DNA from: CAXMQS01 sp036446035
GTDB lineage: Bacteria; Actinomycetota; Acidimicrobiia; Spongiisociales; JAOTWH01
Assembly (NCBI GenBank): GCA_036446035.1
Contig: JAZFSG010000063.1
Span: forward strand, 1-21,771
Direction of reading: 5' to 3'
Length of the DNA stretch: 21,771 nucleotides
The translations under genes were made by a program, and so were the position numbers. Below the pieces are notes generated by a model. It ran no database searches, was not told the origin of the DNA, and saw only the letters and a program-made list of their open reading frames with translations. Shown here piece after piece: positions 14,758 through 21,561 of the stretch (the first letter of the stretch is position 1; each line of letters starts with the position of its first letter).

Positions 14758-16251
14758 TCAACTCCTACCGTTTCCGCTCTTGGCCACTTCGGCCAAGAAC
14801 TCTGCGTTCGACTTTGTCGACTTGAGCCGGTCGATTAGCAGCTCCAGCGCGGCTCCCGGCTCGAGAGCCATGAGAACACGGCGCAGCTTCCAGACTTCCG
14901 CCAGCTCCGCTTCAGTGAACAACAATTCCTCTTTGCGTGTTCCCGAGGCCTCGATGTCGATAGCCGGGTAGATGCGCTTGTCTGCCAGCTTGCGATCCAG
15001 CCGCAGCTCCATGTTGCCAGTTCCCTTGAACTCCTCAAAGATGACCTCATCCATGCGAGAGCCCGTCTCGATTAGCGCAGAACCCATGATCGTGAGGCTG
15101 CCACCCTCTTCGAGGTTGCGGGCGGCGCCGAAGAAGCGCTTCGGCGGGTAGAGGGCCGTGGAGTCGACGCCACCAGACAGGATCCTTCCCGACGCCGGCG
15201 TCGCCAGGTTGTGGGCCCGTGCCAGGCGGGTGATCGAGTCGAGGAGTATCACGACATCGGTTCCCATCTCGACAAGACGCTTCGCCCTCTCGATGGCGAG
15301 CTCAGAAACCTGAGTGTGCTCTTCGGCCGGACGGTCGAATGTCGAGTAGATAACCTCGCCCTTGACAGACCGCTGCATATCGGTGACCTCTTCAGGCCGC
15401 TCGTCCACCAGCACCACCATGAGGTGGCACTCGGGGTTGTTGGCGGTGACTGAGTTGGCGATCTCCTTGAGGACCGTTGTCTTGCCCGCCTTCGGCGGCG
15501 AAACGATGAGCCCGCGCTGGCCCTTACCTATCGGGGCTATGAGGTCCATGATGCGAGCCATCATCCCCTCCGGATGACCTGCGATCTCCAGCGGCAGCCG
15601 GACATCTGGGAACAATGGCGTCAGACTGGCGAACTTGGGGCGCTTGCGAGCTTCGTCAGGGCTCATGCCGCTAACCGTCGCTACACGCACCAATGCCGGG
15701 AACTTCTCCTGGGAGCGTGCCGGGCGGATGGAACCTGCGACAACATCGCCCTTGCGGAGACCGAACTTGCGAACGATGTTGACCCCGACGTAGACATCCT
15801 TTTCACCCGGCAGGTAGCCGCTGACCCGTAGAAAACCGAAGCCTTCCGGGAGTACGTCGAGAATCCCCTCGCGGTCTTCGAGCTCAGACTCGTCATAGGG
15901 CTGGTTCTCTTGACCCTGGTTGCCGCCGCCCCGCCCGCGCCCGCGCCCGCGACTACGACGATTCCCGTCATTGCGATTGTCGTCCCGGTTGCGATTGTCG
16001 CCGCGGTTGCGTTTGTCGCCGCGGTTGCGATTGTCGGACTGGCGTGGGCTCTTCGACCTCTGCTGCGTCTTGACTTCGGCCGGTTCGGCGGCACTGGCCT
16101 CGGGGAGCTTGGCGACGTCGAAGCCGTCCGACTCCAGGATGGCGTCGATGAGCTTTGCCTTCTGCAGCTTGTCGTGACCGTCGACGCCCAGGTCGGCGGC
16201 GACGGCCCGTAGCTCAGGGAGCTTGATCTCCAGTAGTCGGGTACGGCTCAT
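14758..16251 (-). CDS. rho: Transcription termination factor Rho
   Basis: Rho is a hexameric RNA helicase that ends transcription at unstructured C-rich RNA. The product has 497 residues against 419 in E. coli. The N-terminal helical domain (1-42: LLEIKLPELRAVAADLG..KLIDAIL) is followed by an insertion (about 55-122) rich in Arg, Asn, Asp and Gly, with NRNRGD-type repeats and an RGRGRGRGGG run. The RNA-binding OLD/CSD fold is at 128-200 (EGFGFLRVSGYLPGEKDVYV), and the Walker A is near 248-260 (SPPKAGKTTV). VVLVDERPEEVTDMQR, LLDSITRLARAHN and GGSLTIMGSALIETGSRMDEVIFEEFKGTGNMEL are intact. The ATG has GGAGA upstream, formed by the transaldolase stop region (1-bp gap). Such insertions in actinobacterial Rho add RNA affinity (established for Mycobacterium and Micrococcus). 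Confidence 0.97.
   Translation of the reverse strand: MSRTRLLEIKLPELRAVAADLGVDGHDKLQKAKLIDAILESDGFDVAKLPEASAAEPAEVKTQQRSKSPRQSDNRNRGDKRNRGDNRNRDDNRNDGNRRSRGRGRGRGGGNQGQENQPYDESELEDREGILDVLPEGFGFLRVSGYLPGEKDVYVGVNIVRKFGLRKGDVVAGSIRPARSQEKFPALVRVATVSGMSPDEARKRPKFASLTPLFPDVRLPLEIAGHPEGMMARIMDLIAPIGKGQRGLIVSPPKAGKTTVLKEIANSVTANNPECHLMVVLVDERPEEVTDMQRSVKGEVIYSTFDRPAEEHTQVSELAIERAKRLVEMGTDVVILLDSITRLARAHNLATPASGRILSGGVDSTALYPPKRFFGAARNLEEGGSLTIMGSALIETGSRMDEVIFEEFKGTGNMELRLDRKLADKRIYPAIDIEASGTRKEELLFTEAELAEVWKLRRVLMALEPGAALELLIDRLKSTKSNAEFLAEVAKSGNGRS
15964..16035. repeat. 18-bp tandem repeat inside rho
   Basis: About four units of CGGTTGCGATTGTCGCCG (plus strand), with one or a few changes each, code residues 73-96 of Rho as DNRNRG-DKRNRG-DNRNRD-DNRNDG. 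The near-identity at DNA level suggests recent expansion and possible copy-number variation between strains. Confidence 0.8.
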
Positions 16252-16252
16252 G

Positions 16253-16915
16253 TCATTCTCCTGATCGGAGGGCTTCCTGATAGGCAGCCCAGTCCTTGTT
16301 GAAACGCTCGTTACCGCTGTCGGTGAGCGGGTGGTGGAACAGCTTCTCTATGACGGCGAACGGCATGGTTCCGATGTCGGCGCCGATCTTTGCCGACTCG
16401 ACAACATGCTGCGGATGGCGCAGGCTGGCCGAAAGCACTTCGGTCTCGTAGGCCTGCACGGTGTAGATCTGCACTATCTCGGCAAGAAGGTTGAGACCGT
16501 CGTTGGCGATGTCGTCAACCCTGCCGACGAAAGGCGAAACGAACGTGGCGCCGATGTTGGCCGCGAGGATTGCCTGCGCCGGGCTGAACACCAGTGTGAC
16601 ATTGATCTTGATGCCAAGGTTCACGAGCTGAGCTCCTGCGGCAACGCCCTCGACGGTCATCGGAACCTTGACGACAACGTTGCTTGCGATCTGAGAGAGC
16701 TCTTTGCCCTGCGCAACCATCCCGTCGCGATCTGGCGCTACGACCTCGGCCGAGACGGGGCCAGGCACAATATCGGTAATCGCCTTGACCAGGTCAGGGA
16801 ATTCCATGCCTTCTTTGGCCGCCAGCGTCGGGTTGGTGGTGATCCCGTCAAGGATCCCCCACTCCGACACAGTGCGGATGTCGGCAATATGTGCCGTGTC
16901 CAGGAACAGTTTCAC
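16253..16915 (-). CDS. tal: Small transaldolase (TalC/MipB family)
   Basis: This is a TIM-barrel class I aldolase of the pentose phosphate pathway (220 residues), which moves a dihydroxyacetone unit between sugar phosphates. The Schiff-base lysine is Lys83 (NVVVKVPMT). Two residues separate transaldolase from fructose-6-phosphate aldolase in this family: Glu57 (VSAEVVA; Gln in FSA) and Phe129 (SPFVGRVDD; Tyr in FSA). Both are of the transaldolase kind. I start at GTG 16915 (MKLFLDTAHI) with GGAGGG 6 bases upstream; the frame is open 41 codons further, without support. The leader contains alternative small hairpins (16954-16965, 16960-16978). It heads the rho-rpmE-prfA-prmC run. Confidence 0.92.
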   Translation of the reverse strand: MKLFLDTAHIADIRTVSEWGILDGITTNPTLAAKEGMEFPDLVKAITDIVPGPVSAEVVAPDRDGMVAQGKELSQIASNVVVKVPMTVEGVAAGAQLVNLGIKINVTLVFSPAQAILAANIGATFVSPFVGRVDDIANDGLNLLAEIVQIYTVQAYETEVLSASLRHPQHVVESAKIGADIGTMPFAVIEKLFHHPLTDSGNERFNKDWAAYQEALRSGE

Positions 16916-17008
16916 TGGGCACCCTCCAGCAGTCGTGGGTGAAGTTCGATGCTCGCCGAGAGGCGAAGCGCGCGCCTCCCGAGAAGTCGGTGAGGCGGGA
17001 ATGTGAGC

Positions 17009-17038
17009 AGTGTATCGAGCCGACCCTCGTTGGGCCAA
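17009..17038 (-). promoter_or_regulatory. Candidate promoter for the tal-rho-prmC run
   Basis: On the minus strand TTGGCC and TACACT are 18 bases apart, about 95-120 bp before the GTG of the transaldolase. The match to consensus is partial, so this is a weak call in the only long spacer (249 bp) upstream of these genes. Confidence 0.3.
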
Positions 17039-17099
17039 CCAATAACAGCCACCTTCCCAACAACGCCACTCGTGGGAGGCGTATTCCGCTCTCGCAGGC

Positions 17100-17167
17100 A
17101 GCCCTAAGCCATGAGCTCCCGGCCATAGGCAGACGCGCTCGGCCTGGGGCCTAAGGCTTCGGGCTTA
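17100..17167. repeat. Heptad-periodic RGCY-NNN intergenic repeat, copy B
   Basis: The plus strand reads AGCCCTA-AGCCATG, then AGCTCCC-GGCCATA, and after a phase shift GCCTGGG-GCCTAAG, then GCTTCGG-GCTTACA. The outer TAAGCC and GGCTTA form an inverted pair. It begins at the thrC stop and could act as its terminator, but there is no T-tract. Confidence 0.5.
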
Positions 17168-18202
17168 CACCTCCTCTTCCCACCCCAACAGCTGACTAAC
17201 TGCATCCATGGTCGGGGCCACGGCGTCGGGGAGCGCGATGGTCTCCATGGCAGTCGCCGGATCCTTGAGTCCGTGGCCGGTGACCGTTGCCACCACGGGT
17301 CCCTCGGGGAGCCGGTCACGGAACTTGAGCAGCCCTGCGATGGGAGCTGCGCTGGCGGGCTCGCCGAAGATGGCGTCGCCGGAGGCGAGCAAGCGATAGG
17401 CGGCAAGGATCTCCCGGTCGGTCACCGCCTCGATGATCCCGCCGGAATCGTCACGAGCCGTCACAGCCGACTCCCATGAAACCGGGTTTCCGATGCGGAT
17501 GGCGGTGGCAACGGTCTCGGGATCCTCGACGATCTCGCCGTCGACGATGGGGGCGGCACCTGCTGCCTGGAAGCCCCACATCTGGGGGGAGGAATCGACC
17601 GCCTGGTACCCACTCCAGTATGCGGTGATGTTGCCGGCGTTGCCGACAGGCAACGCGTGGGTTGCCGGAGCTCCGCCCAGGGCATCGACGATCTCCCATG
17701 CCGCGGATTGCTGACCTGCGATGCGGTATGGGTTGACCGAATTGACGAGGACCGCCCTCCCGCCCTCGGTGAGTTGACGGACCAGAGACAGGGCGTCGTC
17801 GAAGTTGCCATCGATGGGGACGATCTGCGCACCGTGCATGACGGCCTGGGCCAGCTTCCCAGCGGCGACCTTGCCCTCAGGGAGCACGACGACACATTCA
17901 ATGCCGGCGCGAGCGGCATACGCGGCCGCCGACGCCGAGGTGTTACCGGTCGAGGCGCAGGCGACGGCGACGGCGCCTTCTTCCACCGCCTTGGAGACGG
18001 CAAGCGTCATTCCACGGTCCTTGAACGACCCTGTCGGATTGACGCCGTCGTACTTGATGAATGTCTGACGACCGAGCTCGACGCTCAGCGCAGGGGCCTC
18101 GATCAGAGGCGTGTTGCCTTCGAGAAGCGTCACGACGGGCGTCGCCTCCGACACGGGGAGCCGGGAGCGATAGGTCTCGATGACGCCGCGCCAGGTGCTC
18201 AC
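17165..18202 (-). CDS. thrC: Threonine synthase
   Basis: This PLP enzyme turns O-phosphohomoserine into threonine (345 residues, the short type usual in Actinobacteria). The PLP lysine is Lys61 in NPTGSFKDRGMT. ASTGNTSASAAAYAARAG is the phosphate/PLP loop; PVGNAGNITAYWSGY and SGDAIFGEPASAAPIAGL follow, with TGHGLKD near the C-terminus. The start is GTG 18202, overlapping the hom stop (GTGA), so the two enzymes are coupled. The homoserine kinase (thrB) that makes its substrate is not next to it, unlike in mycobacteria; it must be elsewhere in the genome. Confidence 0.96.
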   Translation of the reverse strand: MSTWRGVIETYRSRLPVSEATPVVTLLEGNTPLIEAPALSVELGRQTFIKYDGVNPTGSFKDRGMTLAVSKAVEEGAVAVACASTGNTSASAAAYAARAGIECVVVLPEGKVAAGKLAQAVMHGAQIVPIDGNFDDALSLVRQLTEGGRAVLVNSVNPYRIAGQQSAAWEIVDALGGAPATHALPVGNAGNITAYWSGYQAVDSSPQMWGFQAAGAAPIVDGEIVEDPETVATAIRIGNPVSWESAVTARDDSGGIIEAVTDREILAAYRLLASGDAIFGEPASAAPIAGLLKFRDRLPEGPVVATVTGHGLKDPATAMETIALPDAVAPTMDAVSQLLGWEEEV

Positions 18203-19479
18203 GCCTCGTCACTCTCGACCCGAATGGAGGCGGCCACACGCTTGACAACGTCAAGGCCCTCTAGCGACTCGACCGCCTGGCGCTGCTGGGCCTCCCGGGC
18301 GGAGTGGGTGATCAGCAGCAGGGTTGCCTCATCACCGAGGCCCTCTTGCCAAACGGACTTGATAGAGACCTCGGCCTCACCGAACGAAGATGCGATCTGG
18401 GCCAGCACGCCCGGCAGGTCCGCAACCTCAAGGCGCAGGTACCACTTCGAGGAGACATCGCCGAACTCGAGCACCTGCCCAGGAGCGAACAGGATCCGCG
18501 GGGCAGACTCGAAACCGGCGAGCAGCTCGCGGGCGGCGTCGATGACGTCGCCAAGCACCGCGGTAGCCGTTGGCTCCCCGCCCGCTCCCGGCCCTGCGAA
18601 CAGGAGTTGTCCAACGGAAGGGCCCTCGATGTATATGGCGTTGGTGGCACCGCGGATCGCCGCCAACGGATGGTCATCCCTGACGAGGGCCGGGTGGACA
18701 CGAGCGTTGACGCCGTCTGCTGTGCGCTCGGCGATCGCCAGCAGCTTGACCACATAGCCAAGCCCAGCGGCGAAATCGATATCGATGGGGCTGACGCCCG
18801 TGATGCCCTCGGTGTGGATCGATTCGACGGGTACCCAGGTTCCGAACGCCAGGCTTGCCAGGATCGCGGCCTTGGCGGCGGCGTCCGCCCCGGAGACGTC
18901 GGCCGTCGGGTCCGCCTCTGCGAAACCGAGCTCCTGGGCGGCTGCCAGGGCGGTCGAGTAGTCCTCACCCATGTCGCTCATCTGTGTCAATACGAAATTG
19001 GTGGTGCCGTTGACGATGCCGCTGACCCGCGACAGCACCTCGCCGGCAAGCGTCTCTGCCAGAGGGCGGATGATCGGAATGCCGCCGCCGACTGCGGCTT
19101 CGAACAGCAGCGGCACGCCGGCGGCGGCCGCTGCGGCGAAGAGCTCGGGTCCCCTGGCTGCGATCAGCTCCTTGTTGGCGGTGACGACCGGCTTGCCCGC
19201 CGCCAAAGCGGCGAGTACCAGCTCCCCGGCAGGATTCACGCCCCCGATCAGCTCTACTACCAGCTGGACCGCCGGGTCGTCGACCACAGACCTGGCGTCA
19301 GCTGTGACAAGAGCCGGATCGATGCCTCTCCCCCGCTCAATGTCGCGGACCGCCACCTTCTTTACCTCGAGCTCAAGGCCGGTCCGCACCAGCACGGACT
19401 CTCGGTCTTCCGTGAGGCGGCGCACCACGACACCGCCGACGGTGCCTGCCCCGAGAATGCCTATGCCTACTGGCTTCAT
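18199..19479 (-). CDS. hom: Homoserine dehydrogenase with C-terminal ACT domain
   Basis: The enzyme reduces aspartate semialdehyde to homoserine with NAD(P)H, the branch point to threonine and methionine. The product has 426 residues. The Rossmann motif GILGAGTVGG is at 7-16; VTANKELIAARG, GGGIPIIRPLAETLAG, VSGIVNGTTNFVLTQM and FAEADPTADVSGADAAAKAAIL (with the catalytic Lys) follow. The last ~85 residues (YLRLEVADLPGVLAQIASSFGEAEVSIKS..) are an ACT domain, the usual site of feedback inhibition by threonine. I start at ATG 19479 (MKPVGIGILG); the frame runs 28 codons further into repeat sequence, without support. No ribosome-binding site is present, but a -10-like hexamer sits 6 bases upstream, fitting a leaderless mRNA. 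Confidence 0.95.
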   Translation of the reverse strand: MKPVGIGILGAGTVGGVVVRRLTEDRESVLVRTGLELEVKKVAVRDIERGRGIDPALVTADARSVVDDPAVQLVVELIGGVNPAGELVLAALAAGKPVVTANKELIAARGPELFAAAAAAGVPLLFEAAVGGGIPIIRPLAETLAGEVLSRVSGIVNGTTNFVLTQMSDMGEDYSTALAAAQELGFAEADPTADVSGADAAAKAAILASLAFGTWVPVESIHTEGITGVSPIDIDFAAGLGYVVKLLAIAERTADGVNARVHPALVRDDHPLAAIRGATNAIYIEGPSVGQLLFAGPGAGGEPTATAVLGDVIDAARELLAGFESAPRILFAPGQVLEFGDVSSKWYLRLEVADLPGVLAQIASSFGEAEVSIKSVWQEGLGDEATLLLITHSAREAQQRQAVESLEGLDVVKRVAASIRVESDEA

Positions 19480-19485
19480 GGCCGG

Positions 19486-19491
19486 AGAGTA
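19486..19491 (-). promoter_or_regulatory. Candidate -10 element for leaderless hom mRNA
   Basis: TACTCT (a TANNNT hexamer) is followed by 6 bases and then the hom ATG, so transcription would start at the start codon. The same geometry precedes argS. No convincing -35 element is visible. Confidence 0.4.
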
Positions 19492-19506
19492 CGACTCGGC
19501 GCTCTG

Positions 19507-19534
19507 AGCCGTGGGCTTTGGGCCGTGGGCTGGG
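19507..19534. repeat. Heptad-periodic RGCY-NNN intergenic repeat, copy C
   Basis: The plus strand reads AGCCGTG-GGCTTTG and GGCCGTG-GGCTGGG, four heptads in exact phase, in the argS-hom spacer upstream of the predicted hom promoter. Confidence 0.55.
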
Positions 19535-19571
19535 CGGGGCAAGGCTCTACGCCGGAGGTTCACGCGGCGCC

Positions 19572-19604
19572 TCGTCTCCCGCTTCTCCCTGAAGCGGGAG
19601 ACGA
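19572..19604 (-). terminator. Perfect 13-bp stem-loop downstream of argS
   Basis: TCGTCTCCCGCTT and AAGCGGGAGACGA pair perfectly around a 7-base loop, 32 bp after the argS stop. The position suits a terminator of argS, but GC-rich sequence and no T-tract follow, so it is not a standard intrinsic terminator. It could also be a dispersed palindromic repeat. Confidence 0.5.
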
Positions 19605-19636
19605 TCGCCTAATGACCGAGCGCCGGTCCGGTGTCG

Positions 19637-21277
19637 TCACATCTCCTGGGGCGCCGAGATGCCGAGGATGCCGAGCACTACCACGAGCGAGTTCTTGGCG
19701 GCCTCGACCAGCCACAGTCGGGCGCTGGTCAGCTCGGGAGGTATCTGGGCGCCGTCGTGCTCACCGACGATGCGGACGTCGGAGTAGAACTTGTGAAAGG
19801 CACTGGCCAACTCGTAGCCGTAGGTGCAGAGCCGATGCGGGGCCCGCCTCAGGGCAGCAAACTCGATCTCCTCGGTGAGGCGGTCGATGTGGCGTAGCAG
19901 TGCTGTCTCCGCCTCGTGCGTCAGCAGGTCGAGAGATGCCGCCGCAAGCTCTCCCCGTTGGGCACCCTCCGCCGCGGCAAAGCGCTCCAGGCTGCACATG
20001 CGGGCGTGGGCGTACTGCAAGTAGTAGACGGGATTGTCCATCGACTGTCTAGCTACCTCGTCGAGGTCGAAGGTGATCGCGGAGTCAGGGCTGAAGGCCA
20101 ACAGGTGATAGCGAGTGGCGTCGACGCCGACCTCGGCTAGCACCTCGTCGAGGCTGACGAACTCCCCCGCCCTGGTTGACATCTTCATCGGCTCGCCGGC
20201 TCGCGTCAGCGTCACCAGCTGAGTGATGATGATCTCAAGTCGGTCCGGGTCGTACCCGGCCGCCGCCAACCCAGCCTTGAGGCGAGGTATGTAGCCGTGG
20301 TGATCGGCTCCCCAGATGTTGATCAGGGTCTCGTAGCCCCGTTCGAACTTGTCCCAGTGATAGGCGATGTCGGGGACGACATAGGTGTAGCTGCCGTCGG
20401 ACTTGACCAGGACGCGGTCCTTCTCGTCGCCGAAAGTCGTGGCGCGGAACCAGGTGGCACCCCCCTCCTCGAAGACGTGGCCTGCCTGGCGCATCGCCTC
20501 GAGAGAGAGCTCAACCTCGCCCTTGTCGTGGATCTCCTGCTCGCTGACGAAGGCATCCATGGCGATCCCAGCCCCATCGAGCGTCGCCCGGATGTGCGCC
20601 ATGGCTCGATCGACCCCCCAAGAAGCGGCGGTGGCGTCGTCGAGGTCGGGCCCCTGCTCCGCCGTTAGCTCTGCGGCCCAATTGGCGATGTAATCGCCGT
20701 GGTACCCGTCCTCGGGGACCGCAGACCCCCGATACCGGGCGAGGAAGCTGGCGGCATAACGGTCCATCTGGCCGCCGGCGTCGTTGAAGTAGTACTCCCT
20801 GGCAACGTCGTAGCCTGCCCGACCAAGCAGGTTGCTGAGCGCATCGCCCAGAAAGCCACCCCGAGCATGGCCGATGTGCAACGGGCCCGTCGGGTTCGAT
20901 GAGACGTACTCAACAAGCACGCGTTGCCCGCCGCCGAGGCCGCTACGCGCGAAGTCGTCGCTCCCGGCCGCACTTCGCAGCACTTCCTCCAGCCAGGTGT
21001 GGGCGAGGCGAAAGTTGAGGAACCCGGGCCCAGCGACGTCGACGCCTTCGAGGTGCGGGATCTCGGGCAGGTGGGCAACGAGGAGGTCTGCCACCTCACG
21101 CGGGTTCTTGCTTGCAGCTTTCGACGCGGCCAGCGCCACATTCGTCGACCAGTTTCCGTGCGAGGGGTCCCGCGGCCGCTCGATCTCGGGCTCGAGGTCG
21201 AGGGCCGGGAGGTCACCGGCGGCCACAGCCGCCGTCAGCGCGGCCCGAAGACCGTCGATGATGGTGGAGGGGAACAT
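19637..21277 (-). CDS. argS: Arginyl-tRNA synthetase
   Basis: This class I synthetase (546 residues) charges tRNA-Arg. The N-terminal additional domain (about 1-92) recognises the tRNA D-loop region. SSNPTGPLHIGHARGG contains the HIGH motif at 134-137, and KMSTR at 365-369 takes the place of KMSKS, a common variant in ArgS. The C-terminal DALR anticodon-binding domain (about 415-546: DNPVYYLQYAHARMCSLER.. HKFYSDVRI..) is complete. The start ATG 21277 lacks a ribosome-binding site, but TAGCAT lies 6 bases upstream, as in leaderless transcripts. A tRNA-Arg(CCG) gene lies 159 bp upstream on the same strand. Confidence 0.97.
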   Translation of the reverse strand: MFPSTIIDGLRAALTAAVAAGDLPALDLEPEIERPRDPSHGNWSTNVALAASKAASKNPREVADLLVAHLPEIPHLEGVDVAGPGFLNFRLAHTWLEEVLRSAAGSDDFARSGLGGGQRVLVEYVSSNPTGPLHIGHARGGFLGDALSNLLGRAGYDVAREYYFNDAGGQMDRYAASFLARYRGSAVPEDGYHGDYIANWAAELTAEQGPDLDDATAASWGVDRAMAHIRATLDGAGIAMDAFVSEQEIHDKGEVELSLEAMRQAGHVFEEGGATWFRATTFGDEKDRVLVKSDGSYTYVVPDIAYHWDKFERGYETLINIWGADHHGYIPRLKAGLAAAGYDPDRLEIIITQLVTLTRAGEPMKMSTRAGEFVSLDEVLAEVGVDATRYHLLAFSPDSAITFDLDEVARQSMDNPVYYLQYAHARMCSLERFAAAEGAQRGELAAASLDLLTHEAETALLRHIDRLTEEIEFAALRRAPHRLCTYGYELASAFHKFYSDVRIVGEHDGAQIPPELTSARLWLVEAAKNSLVVVLGILGISAPQEM

Positions 21278-21283
21278 GGAGCG

Positions 21284-21289
21284 ATGCTA
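21284..21289 (-). promoter_or_regulatory. Candidate -10 element for leaderless argS mRNA
   Basis: TAGCAT, then CGCTCC, then the argS ATG: a TANNNT hexamer 6 bases before the start codon, with no Shine-Dalgarno sequence. The -35 region is unclear. Confidence 0.4.
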
Positions 21290-21320
21290 TGTCCCGATAA
21301 GCGTCAGCGCGAGGATGCCA

Positions 21321-21348
21321 AGCCCGCAGCCCCGAGCTCAACGCTGAG
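21321..21348. repeat. Heptad-periodic intergenic repeat, copy D (degenerate)
   Basis: The plus strand reads AGCCCGC-AGCCCCG and AGCTCAA-CGCTGAG, four heptads in phase in the tRNA-argS spacer. The weakest of the four copies. Confidence 0.4.
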
Positions 21349-21436
21349 CCACCGGCCATATCTCGAAGCGGAGAACGGCTCTTCAAGAATGGACTCCGTC
21401 GAGGCGCCCGCCATCGTCTATCCCCAGGTCCTGTCG

Positions 21437-21509
21437 CGCCCCCGGCAGGATTCGAACCTGCGCACCCGGCTCCGGAGGCCAGTGCTCTAATCCCCTGAGC
21501 TACGGGGGC
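21437..21509 (-). tRNA. tRNA-Arg (anticodon CCG)
   Basis: On the minus strand the acceptor stem is GCCCCCG / CGGGGGC, the D arm GCTC-AGGGGATTA-GAGC, the anticodon arm CTGGC-CTCCGGA-GCCGG, and the T arm GCAGG-TTCGAAT-CCTGC. The loop CTCCGGA gives anticodon CCG, reading the Arg codon CGG. The variable loop is 4 bases. The discriminator is G and no CCA is encoded. All stems pair, with one T-G wobble in the anticodon stem. It lies upstream of argS, which charges it. Confidence 0.95.
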
Positions 21510-21561
21510 GTTGAGGCAATAGTACAAGCGGCCTTGATCCATGCGGGGGGGGTCCGAATCC

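Noticed and set aside
15910..16212. Hydrophobic plus-strand frame rich in Ala and Val opposite rho
   Set aside because: It is the antisense of the Arg/Asn/Asp repeat; the apparent membrane segments come from the 18-bp repeat, and there is no ribosome-binding site.
18304..19878. 524-codon open frame on the plus strand opposite hom and argS
   Set aside because: It follows the GC-rich codon pattern of the antisense strand, runs across two real genes, a hairpin and a spacer, and resembles no protein family.
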